NCBI GenBank assembly: GCA_964426655.1
Contig: CAYRQT010000002.1
Location: 62,001 to 126,000, forward strand
Source of the DNA: RGIG8306 sp964426655
GTDB lineage: Bacteria; Bacillota; Clostridia; Lachnospirales; Lachnospiraceae
DNA length: 64,000 nt
Direction of reading: 5' to 3'
The notes below the pieces were generated by a model that saw nothing but the letters and a program-made list of their open reading frames with translations, was not told the origin of the DNA and did not search any database. Numbering within the stretch: the stretch's first letter is position 1; each line of letters starts with the position of its first letter. Both the position numbers and the translations under genes were made by a program. Shown here piece by piece: positions 9,049-19,179 of the stretch.

Positions 9049-9957
9049 ATGATCTACGCAGAAAAGGTCAGTAAAAAATTTGGGGATTTCATGGCCCTGC
9101 AGCCCACCAGCTGCAGCATCCCCAATGGGTGTATTTATGGGATGGTGGGTTCCAATGGAGCGGGAAAGTCCACCTTTTTAAGATTGATGGCGGGGGTGTA
9201 CAAAAGTGATTCCGGTACGCTGCTGGTGGAGGGGGTTCCGGTGTTTGAAAACTCGGAGGCCAAGTCCCGCATCATTTTTATTGCAGATGATCTGTATTTT
9301 CTGCCTGGGGCCAATATGGAGCGCATGGCAGATTTTTACAGACATATTTATCCCCGGTTCGATCTGGGGCAGTACCGATACCTGGCCGATGCCTTCCGGC
9401 TGCCCAGGGAAAAGGCGCTGAGCCAGTTTTCCAAGGGCATGCGCCGGCAGGCAGCCATTATCCTGGGCATTTGTGCCAAGCCGGACTATCTGCTTCTGGA
9501 TGAAACCTTTGACGGGCTGGATCCCATCATGCGGAGTCTGGTGAAGAAACTGATCTGTCAGGATGTGATGGAGCGCAATTCCACAGCCATCATTACCTCC
9601 CATTCCCTCAGGGAGCTGGAGGACACCTGTGACCAGCTGGCATTTTTGCATCAGGGCGGCGTTATTCTGGAAAGTGATGTGCAGAATCTGAAAACTTCTC
9701 TTTTTAAAGTGCAGATTGCTTTCCGCCAGCCATATGACAGAGAGCTGTTTGAAAATATGGATATTTTGCACTTTGTGCGGCATGGTTCTGTGACCAACAT
9801 GATTGTGAAGGGGGACCGGGAGGAAACCATCTCCCGGCTGCAGCAACTGTCTCCGTTGCTTCTGGATATTTTGCCCCTCACCCTGGAGGAAGTATTTACC
9901 TATGAGATGGAAGCCCTGGGGTATTCCTTCGGCGATGTATTGGAGGTGGGCGAATGA
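9049..9957 (+). CDS. ABC transporter ATP-binding protein
   Basis: 302-aa cytoplasmic ATPase of the drug/bacteriocin-resistance (BcrA/YtrB-like) type. Walker A GSNGAGKST is near residue 37, the signature is degenerate (FSKGMRRQ), Walker B is YLLLDETFDGLDP with the catalytic Glu, and the switch His is in ITSHSLREL. The C-terminal about 90 residues are the variable regulatory extension. Start follows GGAGAGTGAAGG. It overlaps the next gene by four bases (ATGA), so it should pair with that permease. It is the first gene of a six-gene operon that also holds a GntR repressor and a second ABC pair. Confidence 0.88.
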   Translation: MIYAEKVSKKFGDFMALQPTSCSIPNGCIYGMVGSNGAGKSTFLRLMAGVYKSDSGTLLVEGVPVFENSEAKSRIIFIADDLYFLPGANMERMADFYRHIYPRFDLGQYRYLADAFRLPREKALSQFSKGMRRQAAIILGICAKPDYLLLDETFDGLDPIMRSLVKKLICQDVMERNSTAIITSHSLRELEDTCDQLAFLHQGGVILESDVQNLKTSLFKVQIAFRQPYDRELFENMDILHFVRHGSVTNMIVKGDREETISRLQQLSPLLLDILPLTLEEVFTYEMEALGYSFGDVLEVGE

Positions 9958-12055
9958 AAAATTTTTTCCATGGAAAATTATATGTGGAAGGTTTAAAGCA
10001 GCTGCAGCTGACCGGCATGATCTTTATGATCATCTATCTGGCCCAGGGTTTTCTGGTGCCATTGGCCTACATTATTGGAGACGAATCTGCAGGAGACTAC
10101 ACCCTGCTGTCTATGAATCCCTTTATATGGGTATTGCCCTTTTTAGTGGTGCCCTCCCTGGTCATCAGCCTGTTTAAATTTTTAACAGCCAGAAATGCCA
10201 GTGATTTCTTTCACAGCCTCCCTTTTCGCAGAGAGGGAATGGCCCTTTCCTACATGTAATGACCTGGACTATGGCCATTTATCTTTGCAGTTCCCTGCTG
10301 GCCCTGACCATGTCCCTGTTTATACAGGACAGCCAGTTCGTGTGGAGCAGCCTGTATGAGGGCAGCCTGCCATTCCTTGCTGCAGCCATACTGGTGATGG
10401 GGGGCATGCTGCTGGCAGTGAGTCTGACAGGGACTGTGCTGACCAATCTGGCAGTATCCGGCGTAATTCTGTTTCTGCCCCGCATCTATATGCTGGCCTT
10501 TAACAGCATTCTTTCCGGCAGCATCCCTTTTATTCGCGTAGACGGCGTGGGGTATTTTTCCAGCATGGAAATTAACATCCTGTTTCGTCTGGTTACCTAT
10601 GGCACAGACTCCGAAATTCCTCTTTGGGTTTCCTGCCTGTACAGCCTGGTGCTGGGACTGATTTACCTGGAATTAGGGCTGCTCATGATACGCAAAAGGC
10701 CCAGTGAGGCGGCAGGGCAGGCGGCGGTAAACAACAGGGTTCAGAGCATCATCCGTATTCTGATCACCTTTACCATCTGCCTCATTCCCATCAGCGGTTT
10801 TTTTGCAAAGCTGGTATCCGGTGAAAACAGTGTGGGCACGTTTGGTACAGTGGCCTGCTATGTGCTGGCCTTTGTGATTTATCTGCTTTATGAGGTGATC
10901 ACCACCAGAAAATGGAAAAAAATCACCCGCACACTGCCGGGACTTGGTGTCGTGGCACTGGCCAATGTGCTGTATCTGCTGGTTCTGGTATTCAATTACC
11001 ACCAGCTGACAGAAGCCCGCATAACAGTGGCAGATGTTACACAGGTGCGTATCAGGGAATTTTCCGGCTATTCCAATTATTATGAGAAACAGCTTCAGGG
11101 CAGTGTGCTGCAGGATGAAACGCTGGCCAGAGACCTGGCGGAACGGTTTAATGAACAGGCAGATGTGTTCACACAGGACGGGGAGGCGCAATACAATAGC
11201 CAATATCCGTATAGCATAAATTACACCAGTGTGACCCTTTCCTTCCGGACAGGGTTTTCCGGTATGACCCGGGTGGTATATCTGTCCGAGGCAGACTGGA
11301 ACCGACTGGGAGAATCCTGGCTGTCCAACGAGGAGACGCTGGCTGAAGTGAGATGGGACCCGGGAAACGCTTCCAGCGTCTATGATCAAAGTGGGAATTC
11401 CCTTTCCTCCAGCCAGCTGATGGAAGTCTATCGAAGCTTTCGAAAAGAAATTCTGACTCTTTCCGGTGAGGAGAAAAAGAATTTTCTTGCCCAGCAGCTT
11501 CAGGGCAGTGGAGAGACAGAATTGCAGCTGTTTCGGGATGACAGGCAGATTGGGCTCATTATGCTGACAGAAGATTTGCCCCAGACGCTTGCCCTGTATC
11601 AGAAATATGAAGAGGAAAACAGCAGGGGCATGGAAAACACTTTGCAGGATCTGACCCAGATGCAGGAAGGGGAAACGCTGGATCTGTATCTTTCTGCAGA
11701 TATGGATGCGGACAATGTTCTTGTGGCAAAAATCACCGGCATTACCGGCATAAGTCCGGAAGATTATGCTTCTTCAGCAGATGGTACAAGTGTTTATTTC
11801 AGTGGGAATCTCTTTATTGTGGGGGGAGATGTGCTGCGTGTGAATGATGAAGAGGGAGAGCCGGTGGATAAAGAGATGATTCTTTTGCTGGAGGATTTAT
11901 TTGCGACAGAGGAAGAGGTGACCAACCAGGGGCTGGACTTGTTTGTGAATTTAGATGTGGAATGGGGAAGCTGGCAGACGAACAAATCGCTGACCCAGGA
12001 AGAGTTTCTGCAGCTGCTGCCCTATATGAGCAACCTGGAGTACTGGATCAACTAA
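9954..12055 (+). CDS. ABC transporter permease, split by a frame break at 10257-10261
   Basis: Two open frames, 9954-10259 (101 aa) and 10259-12055 (598 aa), together make one permease. The first ends ...GMALSYM at TAA 10257 and the second begins MTWTMAIY at ATG 10259, overlapping as TAATG. In related permeases the segment runs straight through from the SDFFHSLPFRRE motif into the next membrane helix. One inserted base after ATG 10254-10256 (for example a G) restores a continuous frame. The protein has several membrane helices in its first 270 residues, then a large soluble, probably extracellular, domain of about 400 residues. Either a real frameshift, a sequencing indel, or two coupled genes; I favour an indel. 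Confidence 0.75.
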
Positions 12056-12073
12056 ACCCGGAAAGGAGAGGAC

Positions 12074-12475
12074 ATGTTTCAAATTGACGTAATGTCCCGT
12101 ACACCCGTGTACGAGCAGATCATAGAACAAATGGAACGGCTTTTGCTAAACGGGATCCTTGGCAGCGGCTCTCAAATGCCCTCGGTGCGCAGTTTGTCAG
12201 TGGAATTATCCATTAATCCTAACACGATTCAAAAGGCCTATACGGAACTGATCCGTAGAGGACTGTTGTATGCGGTGCCCGGAAAAGGCTGTTATGTGTC
12301 TCCAGAGGCCATGCACCTCATTGCCCGGGCAAAGGAAGAGGAGCTGGCAGATTTTGGGGAAACCATCAGGGAAATGGCACTGGCAGGCATTAAAAAAGAA
12401 GTGATACTTTCCACAGTAGAAGAGGTGTATGCCCGGGTGGAAAAAGAAAAAGGGCATGCAAAGGAGCAGAAATGA
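12074..12475 (+). CDS. GntR-family transcriptional regulator, YtrA subfamily
   Basis: 133-aa repressor with an N-terminal winged helix-turn-helix (residues 10-75; motif MPSVRSLSVELSINPNTIQK, then GCYVSPE) and only a short helical C-terminal dimerisation tail. That short tail, and the position beside ABC transporter genes, are typical of YtrA-type regulators, which usually repress their own transporter operon. RBS GGAAAGGAGAGG precedes the ATG. The stop overlaps the next gene's start by four bases. The palindrome at 8995-9008 is its likely operator. Confidence 0.9.
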   Translation: MFQIDVMSRTPVYEQIIEQMERLLLNGILGSGSQMPSVRSLSVELSINPNTIQKAYTELIRRGLLYAVPGKGCYVSPEAMHLIARAKEEELADFGETIREMALAGIKKEVILSTVEEVYARVEKEKGHAKEQK

Positions 12476-13115
12476 AAAAATGGCTGAAACAGATAAACCG
12501 GGGCTTGCTATTGGGGGCCGTTCTGATTGTGGCCACTGCCATATATGTGGTGGTGGATCAGTACCGCTTTAAGGCGGGCAAGGAAGAAATGCAGACACAG
12601 GTCAGTACCTTTTTACAGGACTATCTGGCCGTCAATGTGGTAGCGAAGGAAGCCCGGAGCAGTCCCTATGACCCGGATGAACTGGCCATTACCATGAAAA
12701 AGGAGGCCTTTATCAAAACCCTGCAGAACACATGGGTACCGGATGCGGATCTATCCGGCCTTTCCTGGAGCAGCGGCTATGTTTATGACCGGGATCTGGT
12801 GCTGGAACAGCTTCAGGGTCTGTTTGAGACAAATGAAGGGTGGGCCTATGGCGACGGGTATATCACTGCTGCACAGGCAGATGTGCAGGCTTTTTCTCCC
12901 AGTAAAAATGGACCCAATGCGGCACTTTTTAGCTGTAATGTGACGGTTCACCTGGAATACACCGGGAATACCACCTTCTTTTTGCCAGGGCTGTATGAAG
13001 AACTGGATGGAGAAGAGGGAAAAGCGGGCGATTACACTGCCCAGTACACCCTGTCCGGGGAGCTGATTTATACGGACGGTGTNNNNNNNNNNTCAGTTAC
13101 CTTAGCTGGTATTAG
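12472..13115 (+). CDS. Membrane-anchored protein of the ABC operon (3' end lost in gap)
   Basis: Not a family I recognise. About 204 residues are readable before the N run: one membrane helix at residues 11-30 with a basic N terminus, then a soluble, probably extracellular domain. The start is coupled to the GntR stop (ATGA). The C terminus falls in the 10-N gap at 13083. After the gap the three frames give a stop at 13103-13105, a stop at 13113-13115, or no stop before the next gene, so the end given is a guess. Being between the regulator and the second ABC pair suggests an accessory or sensing role in the same transport function. Confidence 0.6.
13083..13092. other. Assembly gap (10 N)
   Basis: Interrupts the 3' end of the membrane-anchored protein gene. 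Reading straight through the Ns runs the frame into the following ABC gene, so the true missing length is probably not 10. Confidence 0.95.
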
Positions 13116-13126
13116 GAGAGGAAAGA

Positions 13127-14089
13127 ATGATGGAAAAACAGGAAATTGCCATACAGATTACCCATCTGCATAAAAACTTTGGAAAAAAAACAGTGGTAAA
13201 GGATGTGTCCCTGGAAACCTACTGTGGAGAGGTGTTTGGCTTTCTTGGGCCAAACGGAGCCGGAAAAACCACCACCATCAAAATGGTGGTGGGGCTTTTG
13301 AATAAAGATAGCGGAGAGATTTCCATTATGGGACATTCTGTGGACAAGGCCTTTGAAAAAGCCATGGAGCAGGTGGGCGGCATTGTGGAAAATCCGGAAA
13401 TGTACAAGTATATGACAGGGATGCAGAACCTGCGGCAATATGCCAGAATGCGGGGGAAAGTGGATCAAAAACGCATTGATGAAGTAGTGGAGCTGGTGGG
13501 GTTGTCCAATCGCATTCATGAAAAAGTGGGAAAGTATTCCCTTGGCATGAAGCAGCGATTGGGTGTGGCCCAGTCCATTTTGCACCGCCCCAGGGTACTG
13601 ATTCTGGATGAGCCCACCAATGGTCTGGATCCGGCGGGCATTAAGCAGCTGCGGGATATCCTAAAGCACCTGGCTCATGAGGAAGGGGTTTGTGTACTGG
13701 TCTCCAGTCACATGATGAGCGAAATGGAGCTGATGTGCGACCGGGTAGGGATCATTGTGAATGGGGTTATGCTGGACGTGAAAACCATTGAGGAGCTGAT
13801 GCGGGCTTCCACCCGGGATGGGGCCTCCTATGTTTACTATGTGAATGAAGGCAGCCAGGCCAAGGCAGTGCTGGAAAAATTCCAGGACCTTACGGTGACA
13901 TTGACGGATCAGGAGCATGTGGAAGTGCATATTCCTAAAGATTTGGGGAAAGAGACCCTTTTGCAGTGCACCACCACTCTGCTTCAGGAAGGGGTGGCCG
14001 TCTATACAGTGGTTCCAGTGGACAAAAAGCGGCTGGAAGAGGCGTTCCTGGAGCTGACAGAACAAGAGGGAGGCACACAAATTGTTTAA
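13127..14089 (+). CDS. ABC transporter ATP-binding protein (BcrA type)
   Basis: 320-aa ATPase with Walker A GPNGAGKTT, Q-loop region GGIVENPEMYKYMTG, signature YSLGMKQRLG, Walker B VLILDEPTNGLDP and switch His in SSHMMSEME. The sequence matches the bacitracin/lantibiotic-resistance ABC class that pairs with an ABC-2 permease. RBS AGGAGAGG lies just upstream. It overlaps the next gene (permease, TTG start) by eight bases, which identifies its partner. Function in antimicrobial-peptide resistance or export is a family expectation, not shown here. Confidence 0.9.
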   Translation: MMEKQEIAIQITHLHKNFGKKTVVKDVSLETYCGEVFGFLGPNGAGKTTTIKMVVGLLNKDSGEISIMGHSVDKAFEKAMEQVGGIVENPEMYKYMTGMQNLRQYARMRGKVDQKRIDEVVELVGLSNRIHEKVGKYSLGMKQRLGVAQSILHRPRVLILDEPTNGLDPAGIKQLRDILKHLAHEEGVCVLVSSHMMSEMELMCDRVGIIVNGVMLDVKTIEELMRASTRDGASYVYYVNEGSQAKAVLEKFQDLTVTLTDQEHVEVHIPKDLGKETLLQCTTTLLQEGVAVYTVVPVDKKRLEEAFLELTEQEGGTQIV

Positions 14090-15590
14090 TTTGATTTATA
14101 ATGAGATGCAGAAAATTTTCTGTAAAAAAAGCACCTATATTCTACTGGCCCTTTTGTTCCTGCTGACCGTGGGCTACCAGGCTCTGGTGAAAATATCCGG
14201 CAGCCAGGAAAGTACCTATTACAAAATGACCAGGGAAGATGTGGAAAATCAAAAGAATCTGTATGAAACCTATTATAAGGAAGATCAGACAGACATTGAC
14301 AGCAAAAGGGAGTATCTGACCTATAGCACCATGCTGGATACGGAAGTGTATTTAAGCGATGTAGCTGCTTATTATGCAGATGAACAGGACTGGACCTTTG
14401 ATGCGCTATATTATTTGCTGTCCGCCTATGTCTATCCCATGAACCAGCTTCAGGCCACCTTTGATGAAGACTGGTCCCTGAATATGCTGGAGGAAAGGGC
14501 AGCCTGGGATGAGGCAACTGTGGCAGCGGCAGAAGAAACCAGTGAGGCCTTAAAAGAAGCCCTGAAAAACAAGGACTGGAAGGAATTTTATACCATCTTG
14601 CAGGAAGATATGGAGGTCAATGCTACCCACTGGGAAAACAGCAGTGAAATCGCTGCCTACAGTGCCTTTGTGCTCTCCGGGACCCAGTCCCCTGACCGGT
14701 CTGACTGGAGGGTGCAGACCTATATGGACAAAGCCGGGGCCCTTTCCTGGCTGAAATCTGCAGATGCCCAGATAGAAGCAGGACTGGAAGTGGATGAAAC
14801 GGTATATCAGGCCCAGCAGGATCTGGTGGCCATCTGTACCTATAGGCTGGAAAACAACCAGGAATACGGGGTGTATAAGAGTGTAAAAAATGCTGACCCC
14901 AATAGTTACAGCACGGAGGGTACCTATATTTTTTCCGGAGAGTTCTTTTCCGTACTGGATGATTCTGCAGGCCTTATTCAGGTGGTGACCATTCTGGTGG
15001 TGGTCATTGGAGGGGCCATGATTGCAGCAGAATTTGCGGAAGGCACCATTAAGTTTCTTCTGATTAACCCGGTAAAACGGGGAAAAATCTTTTTCAGCAA
15101 ATACATTGCCCTCTGCATAAGTGCGGTTGCTATGCTTGTGTTGCTTCTGCTGATCAATGTGCTGACAGGGATGGTGCTGTATGGGCCGTCTCAGATTACA
15201 GGACAGTACTTATATGTGAGTGGAGGTGCGGTAAAAACCGTTTCTGCTTTTGTGGTGGTCCTGGAAAGCTATGGATGGGGCTGCGTGGAACTGTTAATGA
15301 CGGGCACCCTGGCCATTACCCTTTCTTCCCTGCTGCGCAGTGCGGCAGTGGCCATCGGGGTCAGCCTGGGCGTCCTGTTCGTGGGCAGTACAGCTGTGAC
15401 CATTCTTTCCCTTTTTGGGCAGGACTGGGCAAGATATCTGTATTTTGCCAATACGGATCTGGCTGACATTGCCCAGGGAAATGCCATCTTTCCCCATCAG
15501 ACCCTGTCCTTTGCCCTGGTGGTTCTGGTGATCCATCTGGTGGTCTTTTTACTGACTGCTTACGATGGCTTTACAAGAAGATCTGTTTAA
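14082..15590 (+). CDS. ABC-2 type transporter permease
   Basis: 502-aa membrane protein. One helix at about residues 18-36, a roughly 250-residue hydrophilic outside domain, then about five more helices from residue 295 on, with the motif EFAEGTIKFLLINPVKRGKI typical of ABC-2 permeases. The start is TTG 14082 inside the upstream ATPase stop region, with GGGAGG eight bases before it. It is the last gene of the operon and is followed by a terminator. Pairs with the ATPase at 13127. Confidence 0.85.
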   Translation: MFNLIYNEMQKIFCKKSTYILLALLFLLTVGYQALVKISGSQESTYYKMTREDVENQKNLYETYYKEDQTDIDSKREYLTYSTMLDTEVYLSDVAAYYADEQDWTFDALYYLLSAYVYPMNQLQATFDEDWSLNMLEERAAWDEATVAAAEETSEALKEALKNKDWKEFYTILQEDMEVNATHWENSSEIAAYSAFVLSGTQSPDRSDWRVQTYMDKAGALSWLKSADAQIEAGLEVDETVYQAQQDLVAICTYRLENNQEYGVYKSVKNADPNSYSTEGTYIFSGEFFSVLDDSAGLIQVVTILVVVIGGAMIAAEFAEGTIKFLLINPVKRGKIFFSKYIALCISAVAMLVLLLLINVLTGMVLYGPSQITGQYLYVSGGAVKTVSAFVVVLESYGWGCVELLMTGTLAITLSSLLRSAAVAIGVSLGVLFVGSTAVTILSLFGQDWARYLYFANTDLADIAQGNAIFPHQTLSFALVVLVIHLVVFLLTAYDGFTRRSV

Positions 15591-15603
15591 ACTATTAATT
15601 TGG

Positions 15604-15655
15604 AAAATGTGTCCGGCTGTGGATGGGTGTTTCACAGTTTGGACACATTTTTTTT
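15604..15655 (+). terminator. Rho-independent terminator
   Basis: AAAATGTGTCC (15604-15614) pairs with GGACACATTTT (15641-15651), with an inner CTGTG/CACAG stem, followed by a T-run. It closes the GntR/ABC operon. Confidence 0.85.
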
Positions 15656-15711
15656 GCATCTTTAACACATATTTTTTATAGAATTTTTAGCATGATGACC
15701 AAAGGAGGGTT

Positions 15712-16818
15712 ATGATTGTGATCGAAGTAAAAAACCTCGTAAAGCGCTATGGCACCCATGTGGCGGTTGACCATATCAGCTTTACCATCGAGAAAGGCAA
15801 GATCTATGGGTTCCTGGGACCTAATGGTGCCGGAAAGTCCACGACTATGAATATGATGACTGGTTATATTGCTCCATCAGAAGGAGAGATCATTATTAAC
15901 GGCCATGATATTTTAGAGGAACCGGAAGAAGCAAAGGCCTGCATTGGCTATCTGCCGGAGTTTCCGCCCCTTTACCCGGATATGACGGTGGAGGAGTATC
16001 TGGTGTTTGCCGCAGGGCTGAAGGGCATTGATAAAAGTGAACAGAGCCAGGCCATTGATCAGGTGGTGCATCTGACAAAGTTAAAAGAGGTACGGCACCG
16101 GCTGATTCAGCAGCTTTCAAAAGGATACAAGCAGAGAGTGGGACTGGCACAGGCGGTTTTAGGCCTTCCTGAGGTCATCATTCTGGATGAGCCTACAGTA
16201 GGACTGGATCCGCGCCAGATTATTGAAATTCGTGATCTGATTAAGACGCTTGCCCAGAAACATACTGTCATACTCAGCTCACACATCATGCAGGAAATCA
16301 GTGCGGTCTGTGACAACATCATTATTATTGCTGAAGGTAAAATCATTGCCAATGATACTACGGAAAACATTTCCCGCATGGCATCTGACCAGAACCATCT
16401 GGAACTGCAGATTCAGGGAGAGCCTACTGCCATTAAAAATGCACTGATCAAGGCGTTGCCCAATGCCAAAGTGACCAACAGCAGCGTCAGCAATTACCAG
16501 GGCAACCTGGCCACTTTGCAGGTGGTGACTGATATTGAGGAGGATGTGCGGGTGAAGGTATTTGAGACCTGCGCACGGCTGAACATGCCCATTTTGGAAA
16601 TGAAGCTGCTGAATCCTACACTGGAAGAAATCTTCCTGGATCTGGTAAGCAGGGCAGAGAAGAGAAAGCCTGCCAAAAAGACAAAATTGAATTTGTTCCC
16701 GAAGAAAATCAAACTGACCGGGCAGAAGGTGGAAGAGTCCCCCAGGGATAAGACAGCAGAACCCGCACAGGAACCGGCAGAAGTTTTACCGGAAGAACCG
16801 GAAACCAGAGAGGAGTAA
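15712..16818 (+). CDS. Gld-like ABC transporter ATP-binding protein
   Basis: 368-aa ATPase: Walker A GPNGAGKST, signature LSKGYKQRV, Walker B VIILDEPTVGLDP, switch His SSHIMQEI. It resembles GldA of the Bacteroidetes Gld ABC system and the ATPases of related 'Gld' loci in Firmicutes. After the family's normal end there is a roughly 50-residue charged tail rich in Lys, Pro and Glu. ATG 15712 sits very close to AAAGGAGGG; GTG 15718, eight bases from it, is an equally good start. Four bases separate it from the permease gene, so they form one unit with 17698 and 19179. Confidence 0.88.
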   Translation: MIVIEVKNLVKRYGTHVAVDHISFTIEKGKIYGFLGPNGAGKSTTMNMMTGYIAPSEGEIIINGHDILEEPEEAKACIGYLPEFPPLYPDMTVEEYLVFAAGLKGIDKSEQSQAIDQVVHLTKLKEVRHRLIQQLSKGYKQRVGLAQAVLGLPEVIILDEPTVGLDPRQIIEIRDLIKTLAQKHTVILSSHIMQEISAVCDNIIIIAEGKIIANDTTENISRMASDQNHLELQIQGEPTAIKNALIKALPNAKVTNSSVSNYQGNLATLQVVTDIEEDVRVKVFETCARLNMPILEMKLLNPTLEEIFLDLVSRAEKRKPAKKTKLNLFPKKIKLTGQKVEESPRDKTAEPAQEPAEVLPEEPETREE

Positions 16819-16821
16819 CCA

Positions 16822-17685
16822 ATGTTAGCCATTTATAAAAGAGATTTTAAGGCTTACTTCACCAATATGATCGGGTATCTGGTAGTAGCCGTTTTGTACA
16901 TGTTCATCAGTCTGTTTTTCACTGTATATAATATTTCCAGCGGTTATCCTATCTTCGGATATGCGCTGATGGGAATGGTCACCTACCTGATGATCATCAT
17001 TCCCTTCCTGACAATGAGAAGCCTTTCAGAGGACCGAAGGACCAAGACAGATCAGCTCTGGCTGACGGCTCCGGTCAGTGTGACATCCATAGTTCTGGCC
17101 AAATATTTCGCCATGGTATCCGTGGTGGCCATTCCGTTGGCAGCTTCACTGTTCTTTCCTATTTTTCTCAGCATGAATGGAGGAACATATCTAGGCATTG
17201 ATTTGCTTTGCGTGGCAGTATTCCTGTTGATTTCCGCCACTTATATTGCCATTGGCCTGTTCATTTCTTCCCTGACAGAGAACCAGATCATTGCCGCCGT
17301 TATCAGTTTTGGTGTATTCTTTTTCATGGCGGTGATCAGCGGCATTTCCTCCATGATTCCCAGTACGGCTATTGCATCTGCATTATGTTTTGCAGCTCTG
17401 TTCGTGCTACTGGGCATTGTTGTCTGGAGAGTGACCAAAAGCAGTTTCCTGGGATTCCTGGTAACGGCCATCTGTCTGGTGGCAGAGCTGATTGTGTACC
17501 TGGTGGACAGCAGTTTGTTTGAAGGGGCTTTTGCCAGCCTGCTGGGAGTGCTTCCCTTTGCTGATGCCCTTTCCTATTACGTTTATGGCATTCTGGATGT
17601 GGCTTCCATTGTGAAGGACCTTTCCATTATTATTTTCTTCCTCTTCCTGACGGTACAGTCCATTCAGAAGAGAAGATGGAGCTAA
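16822..17685 (+). CDS. Gld-like ABC-2 permease
   Basis: 287-aa integral membrane protein with about six helices and the opening MLAIYKRDFKAYFTNMIGYL that is typical of GldF-like permeases; SLSEDRRTKTDQLWLTAPVS is the conserved cytoplasmic loop. It is encoded directly after the ATPase and before the GldG-like protein, which is the order of the Gld system. Transported substrate unknown. Confidence 0.88.
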   Translation: MLAIYKRDFKAYFTNMIGYLVVAVLYMFISLFFTVYNISSGYPIFGYALMGMVTYLMIIIPFLTMRSLSEDRRTKTDQLWLTAPVSVTSIVLAKYFAMVSVVAIPLAASLFFPIFLSMNGGTYLGIDLLCVAVFLLISATYIAIGLFISSLTENQIIAAVISFGVFFFMAVISGISSMIPSTAIASALCFAALFVLLGIVVWRVTKSSFLGFLVTAICLVAELIVYLVDSSLFEGAFASLLGVLPFADALSYYVYGILDVASIVKDLSIIIFFLFLTVQSIQKRRWS

Positions 17686-17697
17686 GAGGAGGATGGC

Positions 17698-19179
17698 ATG
17701 AAAAATAAAATGAAGTCCCTATGGGGAAAATTAAGAAAAAACATAAAAACCACCACCTTTAAACGGGGGGGGTATAGTGCAGCAGCCACAGGTATTTTAC
17801 TGGCCGTTCTGGTCATTGTCAATTTGATTGTGTCAGCCCTTCCTGCCGATTGGATCAGCCACGATATTTCCTCACAGAAACTGTATTCCATTGGCGACAC
17901 CACTAAAGAGGTGCTGGATGCCATGACAGGGGACGTAACCATTTACGTGCTGGCAGCAAAAGGAGAAGAGGACGAAGGCATTATGCAGATGCTGAACCGG
18001 TATGCGGATGCCAGCGATCACATTACCATTGAAACCCTGGACCCCACCTATTCTCCCAGCTTTTTGACCCAGTATGAAGTTCCCACAGATGTGACGGCAA
18101 GCAGTCTGGTGGTAGTTTCGGATCAAAGGTACAAATACATCCCTTATGATGACATTTATGAGACCAGCTACGATTACAGCAGCTATTATTATACCGGTAG
18201 TTACACCACCACAAGTTCCTATGACGGAGAGGGAGAAGTGACCTCAGCCATAGACTATGTGCTTTCCGATAATATTCCTAAGATATATGTGCTGGAAGGA
18301 CATGATGAAACGGAACTGGATGACACCTTTACTGAAGGCATCACCAAAAACAATTTTGAATATGAGACATTAAATCTCTTTACCAACCCGGAAATTCCAG
18401 ATGATTGTGCCACATTGCTGATCAACGGGCCTACTTCTGACCTGTCTGAAGAAGAAGCCACACTGATTCTGGATTACTTAAAGAATGGGGGAGATGCACT
18501 GATTTCTCTGGCTTACACAGAAGCAGACATGCCCAATTTCAATTCCGTGCTGGAATATTACGGGCTGGCAGTGGAACCAGGTGTGATTTTTGAAGGATCC
18601 TCCAGCTATTACAGCCAATATCCTTATTATGTAATCTCTTACCTGAATGAGGATTCCGACATAACCTCCAGCATTGACAGCAACACCCTTTCCTACGCAT
18701 CTTACCTGCAGGGCATCAGTTATCTGGATACGGTGCGTAATACCATCAGCTTTACTTCGCTGGTGGCCACTTCCTCTGATTCCTTCCTGCGTGTTCCGGA
18801 AAACATGACCAGTGATTCCTGGACCATGCTGGATGGGGATGTGGCTGGCCCCTTTGATATTGCCCTGGCGGTGGCTGAGGATGTGACTACGGATGATGGA
18901 GAGGCTGCAACCACCAACATTGCCTTATTTGCCTCCACTGACTTTTTATATATTTCCACATCCTCTCAGATCAATAACGGAGACATTGCTTTAAATGCCC
19001 TGACCTATATGAGTGGGTTAAGTTCTTCTGTTTCCATCGCATCCAAGAGCACGGACCTGACGTCCCTGTCCTTTACCACCAGTGATGTGGTCTTTAGCCT
19101 GGTAGTCTTTGTGGTAGGCATTCCTCTGGCAACACTCATTGGCGGATTTGTGTACTGGCTGAAGAGGAGATCAAAATAA
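17698..19179 (+). CDS. GldG-like ABC-associated protein
   Basis: 493-aa protein with one N-terminal helix (about residues 25-48), a large outside domain, and a C-terminal helix (about 465-487) ending in basic residues. The segment ISSQKLYSIGDTTKEVLD and YVLEGHDETELDDTF fit the GldG / 'ABC-type uncharacterized transport system' domain. RBS GAGGAGG precedes the start. Its stop overlaps the DUF4340 gene start (TAATG). In gliding Bacteroidetes this protein is part of an ABC system needed for motility; in Clostridia its role is unknown. Confidence 0.85.
   Translation: MKNKMKSLWGKLRKNIKTTTFKRGGYSAAATGILLAVLVIVNLIVSALPADWISHDISSQKLYSIGDTTKEVLDAMTGDVTIYVLAAKGEEDEGIMQMLNRYADASDHITIETLDPTYSPSFLTQYEVPTDVTASSLVVVSDQRYKYIPYDDIYETSYDYSSYYYTGSYTTTSSYDGEGEVTSAIDYVLSDNIPKIYVLEGHDETELDDTFTEGITKNNFEYETLNLFTNPEIPDDCATLLINGPTSDLSEEEATLILDYLKNGGDALISLAYTEADMPNFNSVLEYYGLAVEPGVIFEGSSSYYSQYPYYVISYLNEDSDITSSIDSNTLSYASYLQGISYLDTVRNTISFTSLVATSSDSFLRVPENMTSDSWTMLDGDVAGPFDIALAVAEDVTTDDGEAATTNIALFASTDFLYISTSSQINNGDIALNALTYMSGLSSSVSIASKSTDLTSLSFTTSDVVFSLVVFVVGIPLATLIGGFVYWLKRRSK

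Noticed and set aside
17766..17773. G-run at the start of the GldG-like gene as a phase-variation tract
   Set aside because: The frame is intact and nothing indicates length variation; reads would be needed.
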